From Progne subis subis (lineage: Eukaryota; Chordata; Aves; Passeriformes; Hirundinidae): 64,000 nt of DNA. Positions 22,091 to 33,269 of the stretch are shown here, in pieces. Numbering within the stretch: the first letter of the stretch is position 1; every line of letters starts with the position of its first letter. The notes beneath the pieces are model-generated. The model did not search any database and was not told the origin of the DNA. It worked only from the letters and a program-made list of their open reading frames with translations. Where the stretch lies: assembly GCA_022316685.1 (NCBI GenBank), contig JAKJHU010001410.1, forward strand, positions 1 through 64,000, in the 5' to 3' direction. A program made the translations under genes and the position numbers.

Positions 22091-22839
22091 CCTTCCTTCC
22101 TTCCTTCATTTTTCCTTTCTCCTTTCCTTCTTTCTCTCTCATTTCTTTCTCTCCCTTTCTTTCTTTTCTTTTTTCTTTTTCTCTTTTCTTTTCTTTTCTT
22201 TTCTTTTCTTTTCTTTTCTTTTCTTTTCTTTTCTTTTCTTTTCTTTTCTTTTCTTTTCTTTTCTTTTCTTCTTTTTCTCTCTTCTCTTCTCTCTTCTCTT
22301 CTCTTCTCTTCTCTCTCTTCTCTTCTCTCTCTTCTCTTCTCTTCTCTTCTCTCTCTTCTCTTCTCTTCTCTTCTCTTCTCTTCTCTTTTCTTTCTTTCTT
22401 CTTTCTTTCCTTTCTTTCTTTTCTTTTCTTTCCTTTCTTTCTTTTCCTTTCCTTTCCTTTCCTTTCCTTTCTTTCCTTTCCTTTCCTCTCCTTTCCTCTC
22501 CTTTCCTCTCCTTTCCTCTCCTTTCCTCTCCTTTCCTCTCCTTTCCTCTCCTTTCCTCTCCTTTCCTCTCCTTTCCTCTTTTCTTTCCTCTTTTCTTTCC
22601 TCTTTCTTTCCTTTCCTTTCCTTTCCTTTTCTTTCCTTTTCTTTCCTTTTCTTTCCTTTTCTTTCCTTTCTTTCCTTTTCTTTTCCTTTTCTTTTCTTTC
22701 TTTTCTTTTCTTTTCTTTTCTTTTCTTTTCTTTTCTTTCTTTTCTTTTCTTTTCTTTTCTTTTCTTTTCTTTTCTTTTCTTTTCTTTTCTTTTCTTTCTT
22801 TTCTTTTCTTTTCTTTTCTTTTCTTTTTTCTTTCTTTCT
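22091..22839 (+). repeat. 749-bp polypyrimidine tract, mainly (TTTTC)n
   Basis: The + strand is almost pure C/T: (TTTTC)n blocks flank a central part of (TCTTC)n, (CTCTCCTTTC)n and (CTTTC)n variants. The minus strand is therefore purine-only over about 750 bp. The copy B tract is only 257 bp. A Lys/Arg/Glu-only reading frame on the minus strand is a by-product. Confidence 0.97.
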
Positions 22840-23080
22840 GGGTAGCAGGTGCCCTTACCCTCCCCAAATCACTGCCACTCCACCTCAGCCCTGCACAGCA
22901 CCTTAAACTCAGCCTTCCCAATTTCATGGCAACCTCCTACAAGACACTTCCAGGTCCCAAAATTCCTAAAAGCAACAGCAGCCTTCAAAACCTGCCTCTT
23001 GCTTTCCTTCCCTCTACTCCCCTACCCCAAGAGCCCAAACCACCCCATCCACTACTGCAATTACACCCCACATTACACCG

Positions 23081-23191
23081 ATCCATCCCATCCCATCCCA
23101 TCCCATCCCATCCCATCCCATCCCATCCCATCCATCCCATCCCATCCCATCCCATCCCATCCCATCCCATCCCATCCCATCCCATCCCATC
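23081..23191 (+). repeat. (CATCC)n pentanucleotide repeat, copy A
   Basis: About 22 units of the 5-mer, with one 4-base slip near 23130. The minus strand is (GGGAT)n, regularly spaced GGG runs that could form G-quadruplexes. Confidence 0.97.
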
Positions 23192-24223
23192 AATGCCTTC
23201 TGGGCAGGAAGTCCTCCCCAACAAGGCCTTGGATACATCCAGCCATTCCAGGGCAGCTGCAGCTTTTCCTCCCACTCTGCGCCAGGGCCCCACCCCCCTC
23301 CCAGGGAACAAGTCCATCCCCACATCCCAGCTCACCCTGGCCCCAAGCAGCGTCCAGCCATGGCCCGTGTCCTGGCACTGCAGGCCCTTGGCAAGAGTCT
23401 CTCCCAGCCAGCAATTCCTGCTCTTCCCTGCCCTGGGGCAGCAGCTGCAAGTTGATTTGCTCCCTGGGCTCTGGCCCAGCCCCAAGCCATGGCCGGACCT
23501 TTCCCCAGAGCTCTGCCGCGCACTGGCTCGCTTCGGCCGCAGCCCAAGCAGACGGAGCTCAGAGCTCCCCGGGGGCTGCGCTCCTGCCCAGGGACAGCAG
23601 CAGGGGCAGCTGAGACTTCTGCCCCGGGGCCAGCAGGGAATGCACCCCAGGGAACGGCTGGGGCTGGGCCAGGCCAGCTGAGGGCTGGAGACCAGCAAAA
23701 GCTTCTTCCCCTACACGGGGCTTGAGCACTCCCCAGGCTCCCCAGGGAATGGTCACAGCTGCCAGGCTGCCGCAGCTCCAGGAGCCTTTGGACACCACTC
23801 CCGGGAATGCCCAGGCTGCCACTCTTGGGCTGTCTGTGCAGGGCCAGGGCCTGCACTCCATGATCCCGCTGCCTCCCTCCCAGCTCAGCCCCTTCTGCAG
23901 TTCTCACCCTTGGGCTCAGCCTTTGTGTCTCCTCCAGGCGCTGGCAGAGCTCTTGGGGCCGGGCAGGAGCGGCACAGCCCCAGCGTTCCCCTCTCTGTGA
24001 CACCACGGTGGGGACAGCTCCAACGTTCCCTGCCTGGAGACGCTCCAAGGGAAGCGTCCAGAGCCACAGCCAGACAGCAAAACTGAGCGGGCACTGAGCA
24101 CCCCGGCCTGGGCTGATGTGCATTGCTGTGCACACAGCTCGGGGAAGGTCCCCCTGGCCACCTCCACAGTGCCACAGGCAAGTGGCACATAGAGGGACAG
24201 AGCTCTGCCCAGGGCTGCCAGGG
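23192..24223 (+). other. Non-coding part of copy A with a CR1-like 3' end
   Basis: GC-rich. About 23660-23890 resembles the CR1 3' region in + orientation (accagcaaaagcttcttccc, then ccaggctccccaggg, ggacacc, cagggccagg and tccatgatcc). The remaining sequence shows no gene. Confidence 0.4.
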
Positions 24224-24598
24224 AGAGTTAATTAAAAAACAAAAAAGACAAAAAAAAAGCCAAAAAAACCAGAAAACCCACACAAAACCAAAAATTCCCA
24301 CCACCTAATGAAAGAAAAGAAACAAAACAAACAAACAACAACAACAACAAAAAAAAAACCCAGAAACAAACCAAAAACAAACAAACAAAACATAAAACCC
24401 ACACAAAACCAAATTTCCCACCACCTAAAAAAAGACAACAAAAAAGAGAGAAAAACCCACAAAACAAACAAAAAGAAGCTCTCCCCAAACTCTCCCAAAA
24501 TCAACAAAACCAATCAAAACAAAAGAACAGGAAAATAAATCAAACCAAACAAAAAACCCCAAACAAACCCCAAAAGAAAACAAACAAGAAAAGGAGAA
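24224..24598 (+). repeat. A-rich low-complexity tract, copy A
   Basis: Sequence made of AAAC, AACAAA and AAAACCC words, including a repeated cacacaaaaccaaa...ttcccaccaccta motif at 24280 and 24395. It is shared with copy B. Confidence 0.9.
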
Positions 24599-24712
24599 CT
24601 TCCCCCCAGCAGAGCTGTTCCATCCTCAGTTCTCACACCTGCATGCACACAAGATCTGGGGCTGCAAAAAATGAGGACTCATTGGGCACATTTGCAGGAA
24701 AAGCAGGTTTAG

Positions 24713-25795
24713 GACAGGCTTTCAGCAGAACTGTTCTCAGTTGAGTGAAAAAGGCCCCTTTGGCAGCAGCAGGGCCATTGGAAATGCAGACCCTACACCC
24801 ACAGGAGAGAAAAGGGCTCTGAATTCCCCTCCCCTGACACATGAACCCTTCTCCCAGACTGCTTCCCACACAGGATTCTTCTGGAGGACTGCAGAAAGCT
24901 GAGAGTCAGCTCTGCCTTCTCCACGTTCTGTGCCCTAAAGCTGCCTGGGAGAAGAAATTTAGGCTCAGCTCTGGTGGCACAATCCCTCCTGGCCCAGGCA
25001 CAGAACCAGGGAGGTCTTTGCGTGCCAAGGCTTTGCTGCAGCCAAGGAAAGCTCCTGGCTCAGGGTCACCTTTCCTGCTCAGCCAGAGCCCCGAGTGCCC
25101 CAGCAGCAGCAGAGAATGGCAGCATTGGCACGGGCTGGACAGGAGGGGGAGATTTCCCCCTCGAGAGAGGCTCATACTCCAGTTGTTGCATTCAGGCAGG
25201 TCCAGCTCCCTCAGCTTTGGTGGCACAGCAGCTGGAAATGCAAGTGCAGGAGCTCTGTCCATGCCCAGGCACAGCAGGTGACAGCACGGACAGGGTCCTG
25301 GCAGCGTGACATTTGCAGAGAGAACCTTCAGCAAAAGCTGGAGGCTGGAACTGTGTGCAGAAAATGCCCTTGGGGTCTCTGCAGGGAGGCAAAAGGAACA
25401 AAGTTTCAGTTCATGACCGGCTAGGAGCACCAAAATGGTTCCTTTTCAGGGCAAGGTTCCATTGTGGGTGTTCTCCGAGCCCCAGGGGAGAGCCCAGAGG
25501 GCCAAAGAACTGAGAGCAGGGACTGTGCAGGGGCCGGGCAGAGCGAGAGAGGGCGGGCTGAAGGTCAGCCCCGGGGCGGGCAGGGACTGGGAGGGGCAGA
25601 GCCCGGGGGGTCCCGCAGAGCCTCCCTGCTCCAAAGCCCCGCCTGCGCCAGCGAGGAAGCTGCCGGGAGCCGTGTGCCAGGGCCGGGCCGCAGGTGGGTG
25701 TTCTAAGTGCTGCAGGGGAGCAGCTTTTGTCCCGATCCAGGGCATTCCCGCGGGGCTGGGGTCCCTGGGAAGGGGCACGAGGGCAGGGTGGAAGT
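24713..25795 (+). other. Unique-looking sequence, no gene seen
   Basis: It begins exactly where homology with copy B ends (an ERV occupies the site in copy B). GC-rich from about 25480 on. No feature is recognised. Confidence 0.5.
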
Positions 25796-25895
25796 GCTTG
25801 GTTTGTGGTTTTGTGGGTTTTGTGGGGGTTTTTTGGGTTTTTTTGTTTGTTTTTTTTTGTTTTGGTTTGGGTTTTGTTTTTTTTTTGGTGGTGGG
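25796..25895 (+). repeat. T/G-rich low-complexity tract
   Basis: GGTTTTGTGGG and TTTTTTGT words over about 100 bp immediately before a CpG-rich island. Confidence 0.8.
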
Positions 25896-25959
25896 GGGTG
25901 ATGGCTGGTTGAGATTCTGGTGTTTTTGGGGATAGATGGGGGCAATTTTTTTTGTGCGA

Positions 25960-26440
25960 TGCCCAGCACGGGCGGGGCGGCCCCGGTCGGGCTGTGGGAG
26001 CCGGGAGTGGCCACCCAGGCCCAGAGCCGCCGCCGTGGGCCGGGAGCCCCCCGGGCAGAGCTCTGTGCTCGGGGCCGAGGCCCGGGCGGCCCGGGGAGCG
26101 CTCGGCGGCCCGTGGGCCCCTGGCACAGGCGGGTCTGTGTGGCCGGGCTCCGAGGGGAGCGGCCCGGGCCGGCCGTGGCCGTGCGGGGCCCGGCGGGGCT
26201 CAGGGGCCGGGCCGGGCCGGGCAAAGGCTAGGGAGAGCGGGGGAAGCGTTGGCACAGAGGCCCCGGGTCCCCGTGCCCCCCTGGCCACGCAGCCGGGCTC
26301 GGGGGCCGCCTCGCTCAGAGCCGGCCCCGGCTGCGGGGGTCCCCGGGGGGCCCTGGGGAGGGGGCGGCGGGGGCTGACGGAGCTCTGTGCCGGGGCTGGG
26401 CGCGGCTGCCCAGGGAGCGCAGGATGCAGGGTCCCCCATG
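25960..26440 (+). promoter_or_regulatory. CpG-rich island upstream of zinc-finger copy 2
   Basis: High G+C with dense CG dinucleotides and GGCCGGGC/GGGGCC words, unlike the rest of the window. Its position upstream of the first zinc-finger exon suits a promoter island. A 461-residue minus-strand frame through it has Pro/Ala/Arg-rich composition and looks spurious. Confidence 0.55.
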
Positions 26441-27003
26441 CTGGGGCTGCCTCTGCCCAGCTCGGGGGCTGCATTGTCAGCCCAGAGACACCTGGGGATC
26501 GCCCGGTACCAGCAGGGCTGGGAGGGAAACCCGGGAATGGGGGGAGCAGAAACAGGCAGTACGAGAGCTGGGGGTGTTCCAGAAGCCTGGAACATGGACA
26601 GTGGTGACCCATAGATACCCCAGGGCACAGAAAGAGGGACCTCAGACAGTGCTGACCCCTGAGACACCTGTGATGCCTAACTGGTGATCCCAGAGAAGGG
26701 GAACCTCCTGGATTGCCAGGAGCCACAGCAGCCCAGAGAGGGGGAACACCAATACACACTTGATTTGCAGCAACCCAGACCAGTGGGCCTCTAGGACCCC
26801 AAAGTGGAGGGACCAGAGAGGGAAGACTCATGGCTGGGTGTTTTTGCCGAATCTTGGTCGTTAGTGTATTTTGGTGGATTGAATCTTGGTGTTTTGGAGG
26901 TTTCTATGGGCACCAGATGCCCGGTGAGTTCTAGAGATGGACTTGGGCAGGAGGGACCCCTTAAATTCAATGTGCCCTTAGAATGTATTTTTCATCAAAC
27001 CAG
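26441..27003 (+). repeat. Upstream flank of zinc-finger copy 2
   Basis: Colinear with 8545-9112. It includes a probable 5' intron ending in the acceptor before the first coding exon. Confidence 0.75.
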
Positions 27004-28268
<1,265 letters not shown>

Positions 28269-28690
28269 GGGAAGCCCTGGAAGTGCCCCAGCTGTGGGAA
28301 GAGCTTCATGTGAGTGTCCAACCTCAACCCCCATCAGAGGACCCACATTGGGCAGAGACCTGGTGACCCATATTTCCCATGATCCGTGCTGGGAAGACAC
28401 CTGTCCCTCTCCCTGCCCCTGGCAATGGTGTGAGGTGGGATCAAAGAGCATGAGTGTGTGGCCATGGCCCCATCACTGTATTTGATCCCATCTCAGGTCA
28501 TTGCCAGGGGCAGGAAGGGGACTCTCCCTTTTCCCAAGGACAAGGGTGTCCTTTCCCAGCAGGAGGAAATACGTGGCTGGGAAGCACCAGTCACTGTTGT
28601 TGTAGTTGTCCCTATGTATCATTTGTCCCATCCCTTCTGTTATCAATATTGTTTCTGTTCCTCGTGGTTCCTTGTCTTGTTGCTGTTCCC

Positions 28691-28696
28691 AATAAA
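28691..28696 (+). promoter_or_regulatory. Poly(A) signal downstream of zinc-finger copy 2
   Basis: AATAAA followed by a GT-rich stretch about 420 bp after the last finger stop. Confidence 0.55.
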
Positions 28697-28949
28697 TTGT
28701 TCTTATCCCAGCCCGGGATCTTTGTCTTTTGTACTTTCCATGGGAGGCTGGAGAGCAGCGGGCAGTGGCACGGTTTTTGCAGGAGCACAAAATTGGGGAA
28801 TCCCATTCCTAAATCCCAGCCCGTGAAAACCGAGCATCCCAGCTGGTGCCAGCCCTGGTTGTCCTGGCAGCAGCCTTGGGAGCGGGTCCCTGGCTGGGGC
28901 TGTGGGAACCTCTTCACTCTGCTGCCCAGGGACAGCACTGGAGGGAAGG

Positions 28950-29180
28950 GCTGGAGCTGAGTCGGGGCAGGTTTAGGTTGGGTCTGAGGAAAAGGCTTTT
29001 CCCCCAGAGGCTGCTGGGGCACTGAACAGGCTCCCAGGGAAGGGCCACAGCTCCAGGGCTCTGGGAGCTCCAGCAGCATTTGGACACCGCTGCCAGGCCC
29101 AGGCTGGGATTGTTGGGGTGTCCTGTGCAGGGCCAGGAGTTGGACTCGAGGATCCTGATGGGTCCCTCCCAGCTCAGCCA
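28950..29180 (+). mobile_element. CR1-like 3' fragment
   Basis: It has the CR1 3'-end word order: a ggaaaaggcttttccccc-like start, gctggggcactgaacaggct, cccagggaagg, ggacaccgctgcc, cagggccagg, then gttggactcgaggatcctga and gggtccctcccagctca. Divergent, + orientation. Confidence 0.6.
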
Positions 29181-29228
29181 ATTCTGTGCTGCTGGGATCC
29201 CATAGTCCTGAGAATGGGACTGCAAATG

Positions 29229-29242
29229 GTTGCCATGGCAAC
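29229..29242. promoter_or_regulatory. Perfect palindromic X-box-like site (RFX type)
   Basis: GTTGCCATGGCAAC is an exact palindrome and the classic high-affinity form of the RFX-family X-box. Whether it is bound here is unknown. Confidence 0.55.
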
Positions 29243-29320
29243 GGGCTCTGGCTCCAGGCCTGAGCTGGTGTCCATGGAACCACCCCTGGCATGGGATCTG
29301 CATGGAGCTGCCAAGGGACC

Positions 29321-29680
29321 GACCCTAGCAACAGGGGCTGGTGATGATTGTCATGGAAACTGACCATAGCAACAGGGGCTGGAGATGGTTGCCATGGAAA
29401 CTGACCATAGCAACAGGGGCTGGTGATGGTTGCCATGGAAACTGACCATAGCAACTGGGGCTGGTGATGGTTGCCATGGAAACTGACCATAGCAACTGGG
29501 GCTGGTGATGGTTGCCATGGAACTGACCATAGCAATGGGGCTGGTGATGGTTGCCATGGAAACTGACCATAGCAACAGGGGCTGGTGATGGTTGCCATGG
29601 AAACTGACCAGAACAACAAGGGCTGGTGATGGTTGCCATGGAAACTGACCATAACAACAAGGGCTGGTGATGGTTGCCTG
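29321..29680 (+). repeat. 41-bp tandem array, each unit with an X-box-like motif
   Basis: About nine units, period 41 bp. Each has ggggctggtgatg, then GTTGCCATGGAAAC, then tgaccatagcaac. Six units carry the 14-mer exactly (starting near 29388, 29429, 29470, 29550, 29591, 29632). One lacks a single A, and the outermost units are degenerate. The 14-mer fits the RFX X-box consensus. Confidence 0.88.
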
Positions 29681-29711
29681 CTAAGGAACCAAGCTGTCAC
29701 AGGCCCTCAGA

Positions 29712-29930
29712 GGGGTTCCATGGCGACTTTCCAAGAGTCTCCAGGCTGTTCCAGAGCTGGAATGTCACAGGCAGAGACAGGGGCTCCATGGAGACCTCCC
29801 AGGGGTTTCTGGGGATGGATAAGAGCCCTGTGGCCAGAGGCAGTCACAGCCTCCATGGTGACATCCCAGGAGTCCCCAGGCTGCCAAAGAGCTGGGATGT
29901 CTCAGACACTCACAGGGCATGGGCAGAGTG
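29712..29930 (+). repeat. 67-bp repeat, three degenerate units
   Basis: ccatggNgac motifs at about 29719, 29787 and 29853 are each followed by cc(a)ggag/tct and ccaggctg(t/c)c-like words and a gctggaatgtc-like stretch. It continues directly from the X-box array and shares its ccatggNgac half-motif. Confidence 0.5.
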
Positions 29931-30929
29931 GGAGCTTCAGGCAAAAGCTTTGTTTCTTCATTGCAGAAATTCCTGCTGAGTCATGAGGAGGAGAAATGAC
30001 ACCCAAAAGCCACCATGGATCCCTAAACTCCTCCAGGATGCCTGCATTTAAAAATTCCATCTAAGAATGAAGACTGGGATCAGCTGGATCCAATCCTAGC
30101 CCCAGATTTTGTCAAAGGTTTATGTGTAAAACATTGGACAGGTGGGATTGAACCGTATGCAATTTGTCCCGCAGGATTAACAATGGAATATACCAGATAT
30201 ATTTCTATAAATACAGCTATAGTTGATTATGATCAAGATTAGAAGGAAAGGTTTATTTACAGCATAGACTAAATGAAAGAAAAAGAAATTTACTCCACAG
30301 TATAGGAGCTATACCAACTATTAGAATATAGTGCTCTAGGAAGCACTTTTGAAGTAAACAGGGCCTTGCTGGAGCAGTTTGAGCCCATTCCAGGCAGATC
30401 CCTCTGCTCCAGCAGGAACTGCCTTTCCTGTGCCAGGACCAGGGCAGATCCCACTGCAGGATAAGCCCCAGGCCTGCGCCAACACAGCGAAGGCCTCGGG
30501 CACAAGTGCAGAGCGCCGTGCTGGGAGCTGTGCCAGGGAGAGCCCGAGGCACCAAAGGCACCTTGGCAGCAGCAGCTGCTTCCAGGCCATGGCCAGAAGC
30601 CTCCCTTGGCAAGGCGGCCTGGTGGCCACCACTGCAGAGCTGCTGCTCCAGGGCTCATTTCTGGCTGGGCTCTGCCCCAGCCCACAGAGTGTGACCTGAG
30701 CCCTGACTCTGTCCCAGCCGCTGTGCCTGAGCCCTGCAAAGCCTAAAGGTCACCTGTGCCAGCCGGGCTCTGTCAGCCCCTGGGGCAGGGCAGGGAAAGG
30801 CCAGAGAAGGGGCTGGCTTTGGCTGCTGGATGTGGGCTCCAGCAGAGATAGTGAGGAGTCAAGGCAGTGGATGGAGTCCAGTGCGCAGCCCCTTCTCCCC
30901 ATGCAATCCTGGAATGGTTTGGACGGGGA
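29931..30929 (+). other. No gene recognised
   Basis: An AT-rich part at 30100-30340 has tttatttacagc near 30251, followed by GC-rich sequence. No convincing coding or repeat signature. Confidence 0.5.
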
Positions 30930-31190
30930 GAGCTCTGCAGTGCTCATCTCATCCAAACCCCCGCTGTGAGCAGGGACATCTTTGACCAGGTCAGGTTTTT
31001 CAGAGCCCTGTCCCAGTTGGAGTTGGATGTTTCCAGGGATGGGGCATTGATCACCTCCCTGGAAACCTGTCCTGCTGTATGACCAACCTCACCATCAAAA
31101 ATGTCCTCCTTATCTCCCCTTATCTGAACCTCCCTTCCTTTAGTTTAAAACCACCACCCTTTGTCCTATTGTGAGAGGCCCCACTAAAAC
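30930..31190 (-). mobile_element. CR1 LINE 3'-UTR fragment
   Basis: On the + strand it reads aggtcaggtttttcagagcc, ccagggatggggcatt, acctccctggaaacctg and tagtttaaaaccaccaccct, then ttgtcctattg. That order is characteristic of the CR1 3' region in antisense. Confidence 0.8.
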
Positions 31191-32329
31191 CTTTGTCCGC
31201 CATTGCATTTCCAATCAGCCGGGTTTCCATGGCAATTCCATGACAGGTGACCCAGGTGTGGTGTCCCAGGGAGGGCTGCCATGGAGGCAGTGCCCAGCAC
31301 TGCCCCTTTCTGTCTGGCTGAGCTGGCCTTTGGCCCTGGCAGTGGCGTTTGCTGCTGGTTCCGCGGCGCCTGAGCGCCAGCGAGGCACAGGGCAGGTGGC
31401 CGTGGCACAAGCGCCCAGCAAGGGATCCCCTCTGGCTCTGGGCACTGACACCAGCCCTGAGCAAGGGGCCCAGGGCAGGTTTCCATGGCACCCAACCATC
31501 ACAGCGGCTCCAGGCCTTGGCTGCCACGGCACCAACCCAAGGAACGGGTCCCTGTGGCCACTGCCGTGGCACCTGAGGGCATCAACGAGTGTCAGTGCAA
31601 TTGTACCTGGAACAGCCCCGGCACGGCTTTGTCCTCAGGGGTGCCCTGGCAGCCCAGGACAGCCACAGCTCTGCGTGCAAGTGGCCACGGAACCTGGCCG
31701 CAGAAATGGGTCCTTGGGGCGCTTTCCAAGGAAACTGGAACGGATGAGGGATCCCAAGCCAGCAGTGGGCTCAGGGCAGTGTCCATGGCCACAGCCCCTT
31801 GCAATGGCCCGGGCAGGTTGGGATGATGATCCACCCTCACTCCTGGCCCAGGGCAGGGCTGCAGTGCTCTTGGTGGCACCTTGGGCTTGGCCCACACTTG
31901 AGGAGGGTTTCTGTTTTCACTGGGGAAACTCAGGAGTTTTAGATTGTTTTAAAAATAAAGCAAAAAAATTCCTTCTTTGGCTTAGTGCAACCAGGTCTCC
32001 AAGGAAAGCAGGTCCCAGGTGAGTGAGGAGAGATTGGATGTAGTTTGGGAATGTAGAGCAAGGTTGTCCCCACTGGGTCACACCTCAAGGCACAGCTTCT
32101 CTGGGCAGGCCAGACCTCCTTGGGAGACCCTGGTTCAGTATCAACCACAGAATACTGCAATCACCTCTTGTGTAATGAGAACAGAAATGAAATACACCCG
32201 TGAAAATAGGAATACATATTTCTTAGAAGGTCTTTGAAATATTTCTCCACAACTGCAGCAGGAAAACTTCCTAATGAATGGCACCAGACCAGAGGGAACT
32301 CAAGGCACAGCCATGGTTTTCAGGACTTT
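31191..32329 (+). other. No gene recognised; scattered ccatgg-rich words
   Basis: GC-rich sequence to about 31900 contains loosely repeated ttccatggcac/gccatgg words reminiscent of the X-box array units, then AT-rich sequence. Proline/glycine-rich frames on both strands are not supported as genes. Confidence 0.4.
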
Positions 32330-33120
32330 CATGATCCTGATGAGCCCCATAGTGCATTTGATGCTGAGCCCTGGAACCTCAGGGCCTGAGAGGAGATTGC
32401 ACCAACCTTTCCAGGAGTCAAAGTCGGAGGAAAAACCCAAAGTGTCTGGAAGCCTTTATGGGTCCCACTGAGGTCCATTCCCAACACAGGCTCCTCATGG
32501 ACTCCTTGGAGGAAAGAACTGGAGGCCAGGATTGCACAGAAACCTCTCAGAGACTCAGTGAGGGAAGGAAAATTCAAATACCTTAAACACTTTGAGTATC
32601 TCAAAACATCAATGAGCCCCACTGATTGTCAATGCAAAGCTCCCAAGGGACTCATTAGGGCAGATAATTGGGGCCATGATTGCACAAACCTCTCAGACTC
32701 AGTGTTAAAAAAAAGTTCCTTAATAAACCTTGAGTATCTTGAAGTATTAATGAGCTCCACTGAGTCTTTACACTGACTAAGAATCCCAAGGGACTTGTTA
32801 AAGAAGATAATTGGGGCTATGGTTGCACAAAGATCTCACAGAGTCAGTTTTAAAAGGGAAACACCAAGAACATTAAAACTAAGTACCTTGGGGCATTAAT
32901 GAGCCCCACTGAGTGTTGTTCCTGGCAAAGCCTCTCAAGGGACTCATTAATGCACATAATTGGAGGCCATCATTGCACAAACCTCTCAGAAATCCAGGAC
33001 AAAAGCCAAACCCAAAGTCCTTTGAAAAACCTGCAGTCCCTGGGAGCATTCAGGAGCCCCCCAGGGCCATTGCTGACCAAGGCTCCCCAGGGACTCCTTC
33101 CAGCAGATCCTTGAGGCCCC
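32330..33120 (+). repeat. 145-bp tandem repeat, about five units
   Basis: Each unit has the order gagccccactga(g/t)t, then (a/g)gcaaagc, ccaagggactcatta, gataattggggcc, attgcaca, aacctctcagac and a purine-rich stretch. The attgcaca landmark lies near 32535, 32680, 32823 and 32974. The last unit is the most divergent. Confidence 0.82.
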
Positions 33121-33269
33121 TGGGATGTGAGGGGGATGCTGAGGGCAGCACAAGGGGCTGCCAATGCCCAGCCTTGCTGGGGCTGTGCCAGGAGGCCCCA
33201 AGGCCTCAGGACAAGGTGTCTCCTCACAGCCCTTGGTGGCACAGAGGCTGCTGTGCCCCAGGACACCTG

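Larger units (their letters stand above)
14222..24712 (+). repeat. Segmental duplication, copy A
   Basis: Nearly colinear and very similar throughout to 52636-61962. It includes an olfactory receptor relic, CR1 pieces, an AT-rich LTR-like element, a polypyrimidine tract, a (CATCC)n tract and an A-rich tract. It is about 1,165 bp longer than copy B. A solo LTR with its target duplication (693 bp) and a 492-bp longer polypyrimidine tract explain essentially all of that. Confidence 0.92.

Noticed and set aside
22139..22927. A 262-residue Lys/Arg/Glu frame
   Set aside because: A by-product of the polypyrimidine tract on the other strand.
22985..23698. A frame containing (GWDGM)n
   Set aside because: Translation of the (CATCC)n repeat; the flanking parts show no domain.
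25960..26440. Possible rRNA or other structural RNA gene because of high GC
   Set aside because: No rRNA, tRNA or snRNA signature was recognised; CpG-island composition next to a zinc-finger gene is the simpler reading.
25446..26831. A 461-codon minus-strand open frame, the longest in the window
   Set aside because: It runs through a CpG-rich island, a T/G tract and the zinc-finger 5' flank. The product is Pro/Ala/Arg-rich with Lys/Thr homopolymer-like parts and no domain; composition explains it.
28612..29700. A 362-codon minus-strand frame with repeated HGNHHQP-like sequence
   Set aside because: It is the translation of the 41-bp array, whose unit happens to stay open across period slips. 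No independent coding evidence.
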